DNA from: a virus
Virus record (IMG/VR): IMGVR_UViG_3300042562_003539
Coordinates: 1 to 64,000 of that record
Strand: one strand, 5' to 3'
DNA length: 64,000 nucleotides
Position 1 is the stretch's first letter. Every line of letters starts with the position of its first letter. Position numbers and translations under genes: made by a program. The notes under the pieces were generated by a model. The model did not search any database, was not told the origin of the DNA, and was given only the letters and a program-made list of their open reading frames with translations. Below are positions 33,067 to 43,060 of this stretch, one piece after another.

Positions 33067-33360
33067 ATGAAAAATTTTTCTTTTCAAACTTGGTTAGAAG
33101 ATAAGCAAGATGATTATAATTTTTACAAAGATTTAATTTTAGGAAAATTGAATTATAATAAAAAGAATAAAATTAATAGTGTTTCAACTTCTTTAAAATT
33201 ATGGAATCCGCCTGATAATTTAATAAGCCTACTTGACAATTTAGGCGAATTCAAGAATTTAGATGACAAAATTCAAAAACAGGTTAAAGATAAAATATTA
33301 AGCCAAGAAGGAACATTAGGAGACATTATTGATTTGATGTCCAAAGATAGAAAAAAATAG
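33067..33360 (+). CDS. Small hypothetical protein with capsid-targeting-like N-terminus
   Basis: A 97-residue protein starting MKNFSFQTWLEDKQDD, again F-x-x-W-L followed by acids. The rest is helical and rich in Lys, Asn and Asp (YKDLILGKLNYNKKNK, then KIQKQVKDKILSQEG). It precedes the fibre genes on the same strand. No function recognised. Confidence 0.5.
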   Translation: MKNFSFQTWLEDKQDDYNFYKDLILGKLNYNKKNKINSVSTSLKLWNPPDNLISLLDNLGEFKNLDDKIQKQVKDKILSQEGTLGDIIDLMSKDRKK

Positions 33361-33384
33361 ATGGGTTCGCACGATAAATAAGAC

Positions 33385-33636
33385 ATGGCAACAAAAAAAA
33401 CAACTTGTAATTTACCAGCTGGATTGAGCGAGTGTTGCATCAATCCATCTATTGTTTTTAAATGTCCTCCACATAAATCTTCAGAAGTATGTGTAGACAA
33501 TCAAAGCGATGGAGCTTATGTTCCTCGCACTGTTTCTTATGAAGAAGCATATCGTCAATGTAAGTATATCAAGCAAACAAGTTATCAAGGACAATATAAG
33601 CAATTTGGCAGCGCCTTCTCAAATAGCTTCAAATAG
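33385..33636 (+). CDS. Small Cys-containing protein upstream of the fibre gene
   Basis: An 83-residue protein with six cysteines (CNLPAGLSECC, FKCPPHKSSEVC, YRQCKYIKQ) and a Gln/Ser/Tyr-rich tail. No ribosome site is obvious next to the ATG. It ends eight bases before the first collagen-like gene, and may be a fibre-associated protein. Not recognised. Confidence 0.45.
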   Translation: MATKKTTCNLPAGLSECCINPSIVFKCPPHKSSEVCVDNQSDGAYVPRTVSYEEAYRQCKYIKQTSYQGQYKQFGSAFSNSFK

Positions 33637-33643
33637 GAAAAAA

Positions 33644-35128
33644 ATGATAAATCAAGGTAATCAAGAAAATTTTGATAACAAAGAAGAATTATTAATCAAT
33701 AATTCCGCCTACGTCAAAGCTTTACAGCTTGGAGAACAAGGATATCAAGGATATCAAGGAACTAAAGGAACTCAAGGAACTCAAGGTTATCAAGGACCCG
33801 GAATAGGATCTCAAGGAAGACAAGGACATCAAGGAAGACAAGGAGAGCAAGGAGAGCAAGGATATCAAGGAAGACAAGGAAGACAAGGTCTGCAAGGAGA
33901 AAAAGGACTAACGGGACCACAAGGAGGATTAGGATTAACAGGAGTAAAAGGGGATAAAGGGAATCAGGGTCAACAAGGAGAAAAAGGATCTGTAGGCATA
34001 GGAAACCAAGGACAACAAGGAAATCTAGGACTTCAAGGACGACAAGGAAATAAAGGACTTCAAGGAGACTTTGGAAATCAAGGAGAAAGAGGAAATCAAG
34101 GTTTACAAGGAAGAGACGGTTTTCAAGGCACTATTGGATTTCAAGGTCGTCAGGGATTTCAAGGAAATCAAGGAAATCAAGGTTTTCAAGGATTTCAAGG
34201 TCGCCAAGGATTTCAAGGCCGTCAAGGAGAAAAGGGCTATCAAGGCAGTCAAGGTTTTCAGGGATATCAAGGTCATCAAGGTCGTCAAGGATTTCAAGGT
34301 CGCCAAGGATATCAAGGTCATCAAGGATATCAAGGATATCAAGGTCATCAAGGACGCCAAGGATTTCAAGGTCGCCAAGGATTTCAAGGTCATCAAGGAT
34401 TTCAAGGTCGCCAAGGATTTCAAGGTCACCAAGGATTTCAAGGTCGCCAAGGAGAAAAAGGATTAATTGGAGTTCAAGGAGCAATAGGATTAACTGGGGC
34501 AATAGGCCCACAAGGAAAACAAGGAATAAACGGCTTAGGAGGAGTTGTTGGTCCGAAAGGGTCTCAAGGCGCTCAAGGCGCAATAGGGCCGAAAGGATCA
34601 ACAGGATCAACAGGCCCCAAAGGAGCAACAGGTGCGACAGGCCCCACAGGAGCAACAGGTGCGACAGGAGCAAAAGGATCAACAGGAGCAAAAGGAGCAC
34701 AAGGTTCAGCAGGAGCTAAAAATGCAATTGTTCCAATTATACAAGAATATTCTGAAAAATATGTTGGCTTGTCTTGCGTAGAAATGCCTGAAGTTCGGTT
34801 TGAAGATTTAGTTTTTACAGTTATTGGCAATCAAGGCACTAACAATCATAAAGATTTTATTAAATTAAATGATAGTTTTGTGCAAGTTTGCGATCCTCAG
34901 TCAATTGTCGTCGTCAGTGTAGTTCCATCAGCTCCAATTAACATTGGAGCATACATAGAAGGTGAATTTTTGTTTATCGAAGCAGAAAGCGAAAAGTTAA
35001 TTGAAAATGAAATAAAATTAACAATTAGACTATCAGGAATTAGATTGGGCTTTAGCGGCAGAAGATTTGTTGAATACACATACAAAGAAATGATTAAAAA
35101 CAATCAATTTTGGAATAGTTGGGAATAA
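33644..35128 (+). CDS. Collagen-like fibre protein 1
   Basis: A 494-residue protein. Residues 1-28 are a short head, residues about 29-362 are uninterrupted Gly-X-Y triplets, and residues 365-494 are a globular C-terminal domain. The triplets are mostly G-x-Q ([12 protein letters not shown]), with GPKG/GATG units nearer the end. The C-terminal domain shares [26 protein letters not shown] and RLSGIR with fibre 2 and is probably a trimerising or receptor-binding head. Collagen-like triplets form triple helices and are common in phage fibres. ATG 33644 follows AGGAAAAA; an upstream in-frame start at 33509 would overlap the previous gene. Located at the virion exterior by family analogy. Confidence 0.88.
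   Translation: MINQGNQENFDNKEELLINNSAYVKALQLGEQGYQGYQGTKGTQGTQGYQGPGIGSQGRQGHQGRQGEQGEQGYQGRQGRQGLQGEKGLTGPQGGLGLTGVKGDKGNQGQQGEKGSVGIGNQGQQGNLGLQGRQGNKGLQGDFGNQGERGNQGLQGRDGFQGTIGFQGRQGFQGNQGNQGFQGFQGRQGFQGRQGEKGYQGSQGFQGYQGHQGRQGFQGRQGYQGHQGYQGYQGHQGRQGFQGRQGFQGHQGFQGRQGFQGHQGFQGRQGEKGLIGVQGAIGLTGAIGPQGKQGINGLGGVVGPKGSQGAQGAIGPKGSTGSTGPKGATGATGPTGATGATGAKGSTGAKGAQGSAGAKNAIVPIIQEYSEKYVGLSCVEMPEVRFEDLVFTVIGNQGTNNHKDFIKLNDSFVQVCDPQSIVVVSVVPSAPINIGAYIEGEFLFIEAESEKLIENEIKLTIRLSGIRLGFSGRRFVEYTYKEMIKNNQFWNSWE
33737..34720 (+). repeat. Tandem 9-base Gly-X-Y coding repeats (fibre 1)
   Basis: About 980 bases built from 9-base units such as GGATTTCAA, GGTCGCCAA and GGTCATCAA. Units change length in multiples of three codons, so gain or loss alters fibre length but keeps the frame. 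Confidence 0.9.
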
Positions 35129-35166
35129 GCTATTTTATAATAAATCAAAAAAAGTATAGGAATAAA

Positions 35167-38100
35167 ATGGCAAATCAATGCAATCAATCAGCAACGCAAA
35201 GAACAGAAGAAGAATTATTGTGTGTTTTTGCAGACAATAACCAAGGTGGAATTACCGCACAAGATCTGCGAGATTTTGTTGTTTCGACTCAAATTGGACA
35301 GTCAAAACAAGGACCACAAGGAAACCAAGGGCAATCTGGCTCACAAGGCAACCAAGGCTCACAAGGAAGAGCAGGGTCTCAAGGCGCTCAAGGTGGTCCT
35401 AGTATTGTTGCGGGTCCACAAGGCGCACAAGGTACAAAAGGAAATCAAGGAAATCAAGGATTACAAGGAAATCAAGGAACTATTGGCCTTCAAGGCAGTC
35501 CTGATGGATTCCAAGGAATTCAAGGTCTTCAGGGCGAACAAGGAATCAAAGGTGAACAAGGTCTTCAAGGCGAACAAGGAATCCAAGGTGCTGGATTTCA
35601 AGGAGATATTGGCCTACAAGGCTATCAAGGGTTCCAAGGTCAAGGATATCAAGGACAAAAGGGAAGTCAAGGAATTGATGGAGCACAAGGACAACAAGGC
35701 GTTCAAGGTTTTCAAGGACCGCAAGGTGGAAAAGGCGCACAAGGAACAACAGGCGCAACAGGGATTGGAACACAAGGCGTTCAAGGGCTTCAAGGACTAC
35801 AAGGCAATCAGGGAATTCAAGGCGCTGGATATCAAGGCGCTCAAGGATATCAAGGAAGACAAGGAACTATTGGATTACAAGGAACTATTGGATTACAAGG
35901 ACAACAAGGACAACAAGGCCAACAAGGATTTCAAGGACATCAAGGAAGACAAGGTTTAATAGGAAATCAAGGCGAAAAAGGGTTCCAAGGAGAACAAGGG
36001 CGACAAGGATTTCAAGGACATCAAGGAAGACAAGGTTTAATAGGAAATCAAGGCGAAAAAGGGTTCCAAGGAGAACAAGGGCGACAAGGATTTCAAGGCC
36101 GTCAAGGGTTAACTGGAAATCAAGGATCAACTGGAAATCAAGGCGAAAAAGGGTTCCAAGGAAATCAAGGAAACCAAGGACAAGGATTCCAAGGAAATCA
36201 AGGATTCCAAGGATTCCAAGGAAATCAAGGATTCCAAGGATTCCAAGGATTCCAAGGATTCCAAGGATATCAAGGATTAGGATATCAAGGATACCAAAGC
36301 AACCAAGGATTCCAAGGGCTTCAAGGTTTCCAAGGAAATCAAGGCGAACAAGGGCTTCAAGGTTTCCAAGGAAATCAAGGCGAACAAGGCTATCAAAGTG
36401 AACAAGGATTTCAAGGTGAACAAGGAAGACAAGGAAGACAAGGCGAACAAGGATATCAAGGAGATAAAGGCGAACAAGGATATCAAGGATTTCAAGGAAT
36501 ACTAGGAAGTCAAGGATTTCAAGGAATACTAGGAAGTCAAGGAAATAAAGGAGATACTGGAAATCAAGGCGAACAAGGATATCAAGGAAATCAAGGCTAT
36601 CAAGGTCATCAAGGATTTACTGGAATTCAAGGAGATAGAGGATATCAAGGATATCAAGGTAGACAAGGAAGACAAGGCGAACAAGGCGATGTTGGATTAA
36701 CTGGCAATCAAGGAAGCCTAGGATATCAAGGAGAACAAGGATATCAAGGATTAGGATATCAAGGAGAAACAGGATATCAAGGATATCAAAGCAATCAAGG
36801 ATACCAAGGATACCAAGGATATCAAGGAATACAAGGATATCAAGGACTAGGATATCAAGGAGAAACAGGATATCAAGGATATCAAAGCAATCAAGGATAC
36901 CAAGGAAATCAAGGTGAACAAGGATATCAAGGACTAGGATATCAAGGAGAAACTGGAAATATAGGAGATGTAGGATATCAAGGATATCAAGGAAATCAAG
37001 GTGAACAAGGATATGTAGGACAACAAGGAAGCGAAGGTGAGCGAGGATACCAAGGATATCAAGGAATCCAAGGATTTCAAGGTCGTCAAGGATACCAAGG
37101 AAATCAAGGAGATAGAGGATATCAAGGATTTCAAGGAACTCAAGGAGCACAAGGAGATCTTGGATTAACTGGTTACCAAGGACAAATAGGCTATCAAGGT
37201 CTGCAAGGTGAACAAGGATATCAAGGTTTTCAAGGGTTCCAAGGATATCAAGGACTAGGATATCAAGGGTTCCAAGGATATCAAGGGTTCCAAGGATATC
37301 AAGGGTTCCAAGGATATCAAGGATTTCAGGGATATCAAGGATTTCAGGGATTCCAAGGTACTATTGGAATTACTGGCGCTCAAGGCATAACTGGCGCTCA
37401 AGGATCTCAAGGATTCCAAGGCTATCAGGGAAATCAAGGATTCCAAGGGTTTCAAGGATTCCAAGGTTACCAAGGAAATCAAGGTCATCAAGGTTATCAA
37501 GGGCTACAAGGCTATCAAGGTTATCAAGGGCTGCAAGGATTTCAGGGAAATCAAGGAAATCAAGGGCTGCAAGGTAGTCCCGATGGATTTCAAGGAGGCC
37601 AAGGTTATCAAGGGTTCCAAGGTCATCAGGGAGAACAAGGCTATCAAGGAAATCAAGGATTCCAAGGGTTCCAAGGTCATCAAGGAAATCAAGGATTCCA
37701 AGGGTTTCAAGGTCATCAAGGAAATCAAGGATTCCAAGGGTTCCAAGGAAATCAGGGAGAACAAGGCTATCAGGGAAACCAAGGATTCCAAGGGTTCCAA
37801 GGATTTCAGGGAAACCAAGGCTATCAAGGGTTCCAAGGAAATCAAGGCAATCAGGGAGAACAAGGATTCCAAGGGTTCCAAGGATTTCAGGGAAACCAAG
37901 GCTATCAAGGGTTCCAAGGAAATCAAGGCAATCAGGGAGAACAAGGATTTCAAGGATTCCAAGGATTTCAGGGAAATCAAGGTAATCAGGGAGAACAAGG
38001 GGCTGGTTATCAAGGAAATCAAGGTTACCAAGGAAATCAAGGGCTGCAAGGTAGTCCCGATGGATTCCAAGGAGGCCAAGGCTATCAAGGGTTCCAAGGG

Positions 38101-40242
38101 TTACAAGGAAATCAAGGCTATCAAGGGAACCAAGGCTATCAAGGGTTCCAAGGTCATCAGGGAGAACAAGGCTATCAGGGAAATCAAGGATTCCAAGGAT
38201 TCCAAGGCCATCAAGGAAATCAAGGATTCCAAGGGTTCCAAGGAAATCAGGGAGAACAAGGCTATCAGGGAAACCAAGGATTCCAAGGGTTCCAAGGTCA
38301 TCAGGGAGAACAAGGCTATCAGGGAAATCAAGGATTCCAAGGATTCCAAGGCCATCAAGGAAATCAAGGATTCCAAGGGTTCCAAGGTCATCAGGGAGAA
38401 CAAGGCTATCAGGGAAATCAAGGATTCCAAGGGTTCCAAGGTCATCAAGGAGAACAAGGTTATCAGGGAAATCAAGGTTTTCAAGGATTCCAAGGTCATC
38501 AGGGAGAACAAGGCTATCAAGGAAATCAAGGATTCCAAGGATTCCAAGGTTATCAAGGAAATCAAGGGTTCCAAGGGTTTCAAGGAAATCAAGGATTCCA
38601 AGGATATCAAGGAAACTTGGGATATCAAGGAGATGCTGGTGAATCTGGTGTTCAAGGACCGCAAGGCATTACAGGCACTGGACTACAAGGCAATCAGGGA
38701 TTACAAGGTCCTGCTGATGGATTTCAAGGATATCAAGGATATCAAGGATATCAAGGATCAATAGGGAGTCAAGGTGTTGCTGGAACAGGTGGTCAAGGCT
38801 ATCAAGGAAACCAAGGAACTCAGGGATATCAAGCATATCCTTTTGGATTTCAAGGCAGTCAAGGCAACGTAGGAAGCCAAGGATTCCAAGGACCAGCTAA
38901 TGGTTTTCAAGGAAGACAAGGCGCACAAGGAAGACAAGGATTCCAAGGAAACCAAGGAAATCAAGGAGAACAAGGAAATCAAGGCAATCAAGGAGCAGGA
39001 TTCCAAGGCAATCAGGGATTGCAAGGCCCTGCCGATGGATTTCAAGGATATCAAGGTAACCAAGGATATCAAGGTAACCAAGGATATCAAGGTAACCAAG
39101 GAAGACAAGGATATCAAGGAAGACAAGGATATCAAGGCAACCAAGGAAATCAAGGTTTTCAAGGTCCTGCCGATGGATTTCAAGGCATTCAAGGAAATCA
39201 AGGATCTTTATTTGGTCCAAAATATAAGTATGAGTCGGTATATGGTAATCAAGCTCCATCTGCTGGTTATATTCACTTTAATAATGCAACAATAAGTAAT
39301 GTAACTCAGATTTACATCAAAAAAGTTGATTATAACGGTATAGATGAAGGAAATTACATCGAAGATTTTATTGTAAATAATTACATTTACATTGAATCCG
39401 ACAATACAACAAATTTAGCAATATTTAATTCAAATGGAAGTCCCATTGGCTACCAGTCTGGGGGATATTCTGGATTTCCAATAGATTATTATTCAGTTCC
39501 AGTCAATTTTGTTTCTGGAAACGCATTAGTAAATCAAGAAATTTATAGCTTACTTACAGGAATAACAGGGAATCAAGGTTATCAAGGTTATCAAGGTTAT
39601 CAAGGAAATCAGGGTACAATTGGGGCACAAGGAAATCAAGGTGGACCAGCTGGATTTCAAGGCCAAACAGGAGCACAAGGGCCTAAAGGCGATCAAGGCG
39701 ATCAAGGTGATCAAGGTGAGCCGGGTCCTCTAGGAGAACAAGGTCCTCCCGGCGAAAATGGTTCTGGATTGCAAGGTTCAGCCGGAGCACAAGGCGCACA
39801 AGGCGCAGAAGGTCCACAAGGTGATAAGTATGCGATCCTTCCTGTTGTTACTTCTCAAGGAACTGAATATGTTGAGCTTATATGTGTAGAAATGCCAGAA
39901 GTTAGATTTGAAGATATCGTCATATTCAAGGTTGGTGGACTTGGACATAAAACAGAAAATGTTTCAAAATTTATTGATGATCGGTTGTTACAAGTTTGTG
40001 CCTTTAACACAATAAAACCTGTAAGTGTTGTTCCATCAATGCCAGTTATTGTTGGAGCTTATGTGAGAGACAATCTTATTATTATTGATGTGGAAAGCGA
40101 TAAGCTTATCAATAATCAAATTGAAGTGGTAGTGAGACTTTCTGGAATAAGGGCTGGCGCTGCACATAAGAGATTCGCAACCCATACCTACGAAGAAATG
40201 GTTAGGAATAATACATTCTGGAGTAGATGGAGAGAAGGTTAA
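35167..40242 (+). CDS. Giant collagen-like fibre protein 2
   Basis: A 1691-residue protein. The first 50 residues are a conserved-looking head with [18 protein letters not shown], an element seen at the N-termini of phage fibres and likely to attach to the virion. Residues about 47-1340 are Gly-X-Gln triplets (GYQGFQGNQ and similar) interrupted by [14 protein letters not shown] and GAGFQ. A beta-rich insert (about 1345-1455: [38 protein letters not shown]) is followed by a second short collagen stretch and a C-terminal head (about 1560-1691) related to that of fibre 1 ([35 protein letters not shown]). ATG 35167 follows AGGAATAAA; an ATG at 35119 is inside the previous gene. Confidence 0.88.
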   Translation: MANQCNQSATQRTEEELLCVFADNNQGGITAQDLRDFVVSTQIGQSKQGPQGNQGQSGSQGNQGSQGRAGSQGAQGGPSIVAGPQGAQGTKGNQGNQGLQGNQGTIGLQGSPDGFQGIQGLQGEQGIKGEQGLQGEQGIQGAGFQGDIGLQGYQGFQGQGYQGQKGSQGIDGAQGQQGVQGFQGPQGGKGAQGTTGATGIGTQGVQGLQGLQGNQGIQGAGYQGAQGYQGRQGTIGLQGTIGLQGQQGQQGQQGFQGHQGRQGLIGNQGEKGFQGEQGRQGFQGHQGRQGLIGNQGEKGFQGEQGRQGFQGRQGLTGNQGSTGNQGEKGFQGNQGNQGQGFQGNQGFQGFQGNQGFQGFQGFQGFQGYQGLGYQGYQSNQGFQGLQGFQGNQGEQGLQGFQGNQGEQGYQSEQGFQGEQGRQGRQGEQGYQGDKGEQGYQGFQGILGSQGFQGILGSQGNKGDTGNQGEQGYQGNQGYQGHQGFTGIQGDRGYQGYQGRQGRQGEQGDVGLTGNQGSLGYQGEQGYQGLGYQGETGYQGYQSNQGYQGYQGYQGIQGYQGLGYQGETGYQGYQSNQGYQGNQGEQGYQGLGYQGETGNIGDVGYQGYQGNQGEQGYVGQQGSEGERGYQGYQGIQGFQGRQGYQGNQGDRGYQGFQGTQGAQGDLGLTGYQGQIGYQGLQGEQGYQGFQGFQGYQGLGYQGFQGYQGFQGYQGFQGYQGFQGYQGFQGFQGTIGITGAQGITGAQGSQGFQGYQGNQGFQGFQGFQGYQGNQGHQGYQGLQGYQGYQGLQGFQGNQGNQGLQGSPDGFQGGQGYQGFQGHQGEQGYQGNQGFQGFQGHQGNQGFQGFQGHQGNQGFQGFQGNQGEQGYQGNQGFQGFQGFQGNQGYQGFQGNQGNQGEQGFQGFQGFQGNQGYQGFQGNQGNQGEQGFQGFQGFQGNQGNQGEQGAGYQGNQGYQGNQGLQGSPDGFQGGQGYQGFQGLQGNQGYQGNQGYQGFQGHQGEQGYQGNQGFQGFQGHQGNQGFQGFQGNQGEQGYQGNQGFQGFQGHQGEQGYQGNQGFQGFQGHQGNQGFQGFQGHQGEQGYQGNQGFQGFQGHQGEQGYQGNQGFQGFQGHQGEQGYQGNQGFQGFQGYQGNQGFQGFQGNQGFQGYQGNLGYQGDAGESGVQGPQGITGTGLQGNQGLQGPADGFQGYQGYQGYQGSIGSQGVAGTGGQGYQGNQGTQGYQAYPFGFQGSQGNVGSQGFQGPANGFQGRQGAQGRQGFQGNQGNQGEQGNQGNQGAGFQGNQGLQGPADGFQGYQGNQGYQGNQGYQGNQGRQGYQGRQGYQGNQGNQGFQGPADGFQGIQGNQGSLFGPKYKYESVYGNQAPSAGYIHFNNATISNVTQIYIKKVDYNGIDEGNYIEDFIVNNYIYIESDNTTNLAIFNSNGSPIGYQSGGYSGFPIDYYSVPVNFVSGNALVNQEIYSLLTGITGNQGYQGYQGYQGNQGTIGAQGNQGGPAGFQGQTGAQGPKGDQGDQGDQGEPGPLGEQGPPGENGSGLQGSAGAQGAQGAEGPQGDKYAILPVVTSQGTEYVELICVEMPEVRFEDIVIFKVGGLGHKTENVSKFIDDRLLQVCAFNTIKPVSVVPSMPVIVGAYVRDNLIIIDVESDKLINNQIEVVVRLSGIRAGAAHKRFATHTYEEMVRNNTFWSRWREG
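35299..39203 (+). repeat. Tandem 9-base collagen-coding repeats (fibre 2)
   Basis: About 3.9 kb of near-continuous 9-base units (GGATATCAA, GGATTCCAA, GGAAATCAA, GGCGAACAA). Larger near-identical blocks occur, for example the [17 protein letters not shown] coding block near 37,565 and again near 38,041. Confidence 0.9.
35926..36087 (+). repeat. 81-base tandem duplication inside fibre 2
   Basis: Two adjacent, almost identical 81-base copies (27 residues, beginning [19 protein letters not shown]), the clearest recent duplication in the collagen region. Confidence 0.75.
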
Positions 40243-40245
40243 ATT

Positions 40246-40785
40246 TTACAGAATATAACCAAGTATGGTTCCTTCAAAGTCACAACCAACAGAAGCTTCA
40301 TGAGTTACTTTCAAAACGATTGTAACTCCTTCTGGGACTTTGATCGGAGAATAACTGTAAGTTAAATTGAGTGTTAAATTTGCCACTGAACTACGACCAG
40401 CTAGAACTGGATCGCCATCAACATAAAGCTTAAAAAGCGCATTAGCGTTTCCGCTAACATTAACCCCAATAAAATAAAATGTTTTATCTGCTGGAACAGT
40501 ATAAGTAACAACTGTTGTTTCGGTTGATGTTAAAACAAGAGCTACATCTCCAAACGTATTTGCTTCAGTCCCGGGATAACTAGGAACTATTGGCCGAGTT
40601 ACTAAACCGAACTCATCTCCAATAGGATTAGTCACTTGCGCTGGGACTATGTCATCAATACCTTCCCCTGTAATGACAACACGGGGTCTTTTACGATTGG
40701 TCGGAGACGATGGATAAACCACAAGTGATTCATCCATGACATCCCCGCCAACGCCGGGATTAAGTATTGTGTAATCATCAGCCAT
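40246..40785 (-). CDS. Probable virion/fibre-associated beta-rich protein
   Basis: A 179-residue protein. It begins MADDYTILNPGVGGDVMDES, a start I associate with phage structural proteins near tail genes, then a Pro-rich stretch and a beta-sandwich-like C-terminal part (TVVTYTVPADKTFYFIGVNV, ALFKLYVDGDPVLAG, LTLNLTYSYSPIKVPEG). It looks like an adhesion or ornament domain. AAGGAG precedes the ATG. It converges on fibre 2 with a three-base gap. Family not proven. Confidence 0.55.
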   Translation of the reverse strand: MADDYTILNPGVGGDVMDESLVVYPSSPTNRKRPRVVITGEGIDDIVPAQVTNPIGDEFGLVTRPIVPSYPGTEANTFGDVALVLTSTETTVVTYTVPADKTFYFIGVNVSGNANALFKLYVDGDPVLAGRSSVANLTLNLTYSYSPIKVPEGVTIVLKVTHEASVGCDFEGTILGYIL

Positions 40786-40839
40786 ATTTGACTTTTCTCC
40801 TTATATATTTAGCACTTGATGCCACAAAACTTATTCTTC

Positions 40840-40868
40840 TTGAATTTTCTCAAAAACTCCTGTACAAT
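40840..40868 (+). promoter_or_regulatory. Sigma-70-like promoter for the exonuclease-UvsW operon
   Basis: TTGAAT, 17 bases, TACAAT, ending 35 bases before the GTG start at 40904. It could drive the tightly packed + strand genes as far as 47567. Confidence 0.6.
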
Positions 40869-40903
40869 AAGCACTTGGAGACCGTTCTAATGAGGCCAAA
40901 ATC

Positions 40904-41533
40904 GTGAAATTCGCCAGCATTGACATTGAAACAACAGGTCTTTCTCAGGAAAACTGTGACATATTACAGTTTGCTGTTGTTTTGGATGATTTGAAAAACC
41001 CAAAACCACTTGAAGAACTTCCTCGATTCCAAGCTATATTTATGCAGGATAACTATAAGGGTAATCCATTCGCTTTGAGTATGCATTCAGAAATATTCAA
41101 AAAAATTGATATGGCTAAAAAGAAAAATCTGGAATATTGCCCAGACCAAGACATTTATTTCATGCCCATAGATCACTTGCCAACCGCTCTTACCGCCTTT
41201 TTTCTCAAAAATGGTTATAATCAAAATGATAAAAATGGCAATATTTATATAAATCCAGCAGGTAAGAATTTATCTTCTTTCGACATTCCTTTCCTTAAAT
41301 CAAAAATCAAGGATTGGGGAAGCATTTACTTTCTTAATCGCTCTATAGATCCTGCTATATTGTATTTTGATTTGGAAAATGATCATTCTCTTCCTGACAT
41401 GAAAAAATGCATGGAAAGAGCAGGCATCGCAGGAGAAGTTGCCCATACTGCTCTTGAAGACGCTTTAGTTGTGATTAAACTTTTGAGACACAAGTTGATA
41501 AATAAAGAATGTGTTGCGGAAGAAAAAAGGTGA
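40904..41533 (+). CDS. DnaQ-like 3'-5' exonuclease
   Basis: A 209-residue DEDDh exonuclease. Exo I is SIDIETTGL with D7 and E9, Exo II includes SSFDIPFLK, and Exo III is HTALEDALVV (H-x4-D). It would remove 3' nucleotides from DNA or RNA. Since the family A polymerase of this phage lacks exonuclease acids, it is a candidate proofreading subunit acting in trans; RNA turnover is another option. Translation starts at GTG 40904 after TGAGG. It is the first gene of a long + strand operon. Confidence 0.85.
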   Translation: MKFASIDIETTGLSQENCDILQFAVVLDDLKNPKPLEELPRFQAIFMQDNYKGNPFALSMHSEIFKKIDMAKKKNLEYCPDQDIYFMPIDHLPTALTAFFLKNGYNQNDKNGNIYINPAGKNLSSFDIPFLKSKIKDWGSIYFLNRSIDPAILYFDLENDHSLPDMKKCMERAGIAGEVAHTALEDALVVIKLLRHKLINKECVAEEKR

Positions 41534-41643
41534 AAAAGAGGAAGACTACAGGACCAAGATCTGGTCTGACTAAGTCTCGTGCAAAAGTGCAATCTCAGGA
41601 GAAGTTAAAAAAAGATGACCAACATCCTCCGAATCAACAATGA
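41530..41643 (+). CDS. Possible small basic protein
   Basis: A 37-residue frame (MKKRKTTGPRSGLTKSRAKV..., ending HPPNQQ) starting at GTG 41530, overlapping the exonuclease stop by four bases (GTGA) and the helicase start by 29. Basic enough to bind nucleic acid. Supported only by position and the overlap pattern. Confidence 0.35.
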   Translation: MKKRKTTGPRSGLTKSRAKVQSQEKLKKDDQHPPNQQ

Positions 41644-43060
41644 TTATTCTTTTTTCTTGTCTGATGATATGAAAATCAGAACTGAGTTGTGGGACAGATT
41701 ACGTTTCCGTGATAAGAATTACTTTCACAACCGTGCCTACAAGATGAAAAAGTGGGACGGCTTCATCAATTTTTTTGCATTAGAAACAGGTAAATTTTTG
41801 ACTGGTTTGCTTCCTGAAGTTAGTGCTGTCTTGAATCATTTCAAAACAGAATATACAGTTGAAGACTTGAGAACTAAGAGTCTATTCGCTTATCAAGAAG
41901 TTGACAAACTTTTTCTTAATCAATGGCTTCCAGAAACGAACAGTATTGGCGACAAGATCAAGTCTCTTGAGCTTTATGATTACCAAGTTGAAATGATTAA
42001 TCAAGTTGTCAAACATCGCAGAGGTGTTATCTATGCTCCTACTTCTGCTGGAAAATCATTGGTAATGCTCGGTATCCTTAAAACTATTGCTCCTAATACA
42101 CCTACATTGGTTTTGCAGAATAGGGCTAGTTTGGCTCAACAAAATTACGATGAGTTTGTTAAGTGGGGTCTTCCTAATGTTGGATCATTATGGGGTGGAA
42201 GTGTAAATCCAAGTATGATAACAGTTGCAACAGTTCAATCTGTTGCCAAAATGGAAAAAGTATTGCCTAAAATCAAAGTTCTTATTGTTGATGAAATTCA
42301 TGATATGATGAGTACTTTGCCAAAAGCTGTTTATCGTCGTCTCAAGTCTGCTGATATTCGTGTTGCAGTAAGTGCAACTCCTTTCAAATTTGGTGGTAAA
42401 GACCAAGTTCAAAAATTTTATGTTCGTGGTTTTTTCGGGCCAATCTTGAAGATTAAGTCGGCAGAAGGTGGAGTTCTAACTACTTCTGAATTGCAAGACC
42501 GTGGAATTTTGGCAAAGAGCAAGTGTATATTCTATCCAATTCGTGAGCCTAAGATTCCACATGACATTTACATTGATGCAGTAACTCGTGGAATTGCCGA
42601 AAGCTTTCATTTTCATGATGTTGTAACTCGTCTTGCCAAGAGTTTAAGAGGTAGAACTCTTATTCTAGTTGATCGTATTGCTCATGGAGATGCTTTGAAC
42701 AAGCTTCTTCCCAACAGTCTTTGGGTTCAAGGCAAAGACAATGCTGTTACCAGAAAGTCAGTAATTAAAGAATTGCAGAAGGCTAAGGGCGATTTAATTG
42801 CGATTGCAACTCAGCAGATTTTTAATACGGGAATCAATGTTCACCCAAACAATTTAATTAATGCTGCTGGTGGTCAGGCTGATCACATGATTATTCAGCG
42901 TATGGGTCGTGGATTAAGAACAGCCGATGACAAAGAAAGATTGAATTATTTTGACTTTGTTTTTGAAATTAATGATTATCTGGAAGATCACAGCAACAAA
43001 AGAATTGAAATTTTGAAGAAAGAAGGTCATAATGTTGAAATCAAGGAGATAGACTTTTAA
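41615..43060 (+). CDS. uvsW: UvsW-like superfamily 2 helicase
   Basis: A 481-residue SF2 helicase. An N-terminal domain with FHNRAYKMKKWDGFINFF matches the small UvsW front domain; then Q-motif-like LYDYQVEMI, motif I APTSAGKS (141-148), motif II DEIH (226-229), motif III VSATPF, and motif VI QRMGRGLRTAD. T4 UvsW is 503 residues with the same order; it unwinds D-loops, R-loops and forks and switches origin-dependent to recombination-dependent replication. Works with UvsX and gp32, both encoded here. The stop overlaps the next ATG by one base. Confidence 0.88.
   Translation: MTNILRINNDYSFFLSDDMKIRTELWDRLRFRDKNYFHNRAYKMKKWDGFINFFALETGKFLTGLLPEVSAVLNHFKTEYTVEDLRTKSLFAYQEVDKLFLNQWLPETNSIGDKIKSLELYDYQVEMINQVVKHRRGVIYAPTSAGKSLVMLGILKTIAPNTPTLVLQNRASLAQQNYDEFVKWGLPNVGSLWGGSVNPSMITVATVQSVAKMEKVLPKIKVLIVDEIHDMMSTLPKAVYRRLKSADIRVAVSATPFKFGGKDQVQKFYVRGFFGPILKIKSAEGGVLTTSELQDRGILAKSKCIFYPIREPKIPHDIYIDAVTRGIAESFHFHDVVTRLAKSLRGRTLILVDRIAHGDALNKLLPNSLWVQGKDNAVTRKSVIKELQKAKGDLIAIATQQIFNTGINVHPNNLINAAGGQADHMIIQRMGRGLRTADDKERLNYFDFVFEINDYLEDHSNKRIEILKKEGHNVEIKEIDF

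Noticed and set aside
34103-34700. Long leucine-rich frames on the - strand and lysine-rich frames on the + strand across the fibre repeats
   Set aside because: They are shadows of the 9-base collagen repeats in other frames, with extreme low-complexity composition and no ribosome sites; the same happens at 35.2-39.3 kb.
33737-34720. CRISPR array
   Set aside because: The repeats are short, contiguous, codon-phased and encode collagen triplets; there are no unique spacers or cas genes.
37583-38764. A 393-residue + strand frame inside fibre 2
   Set aside because: It is the shifted reading of the Gly-X-Gln repeats ([14 protein letters not shown]-type), wholly inside a well-supported gene.
41383-41592. 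Antisense frames overlapping the exonuclease, GT and helicase genes
   Set aside because: They lie opposite strongly supported genes, have no ribosome site and show no domain pattern.
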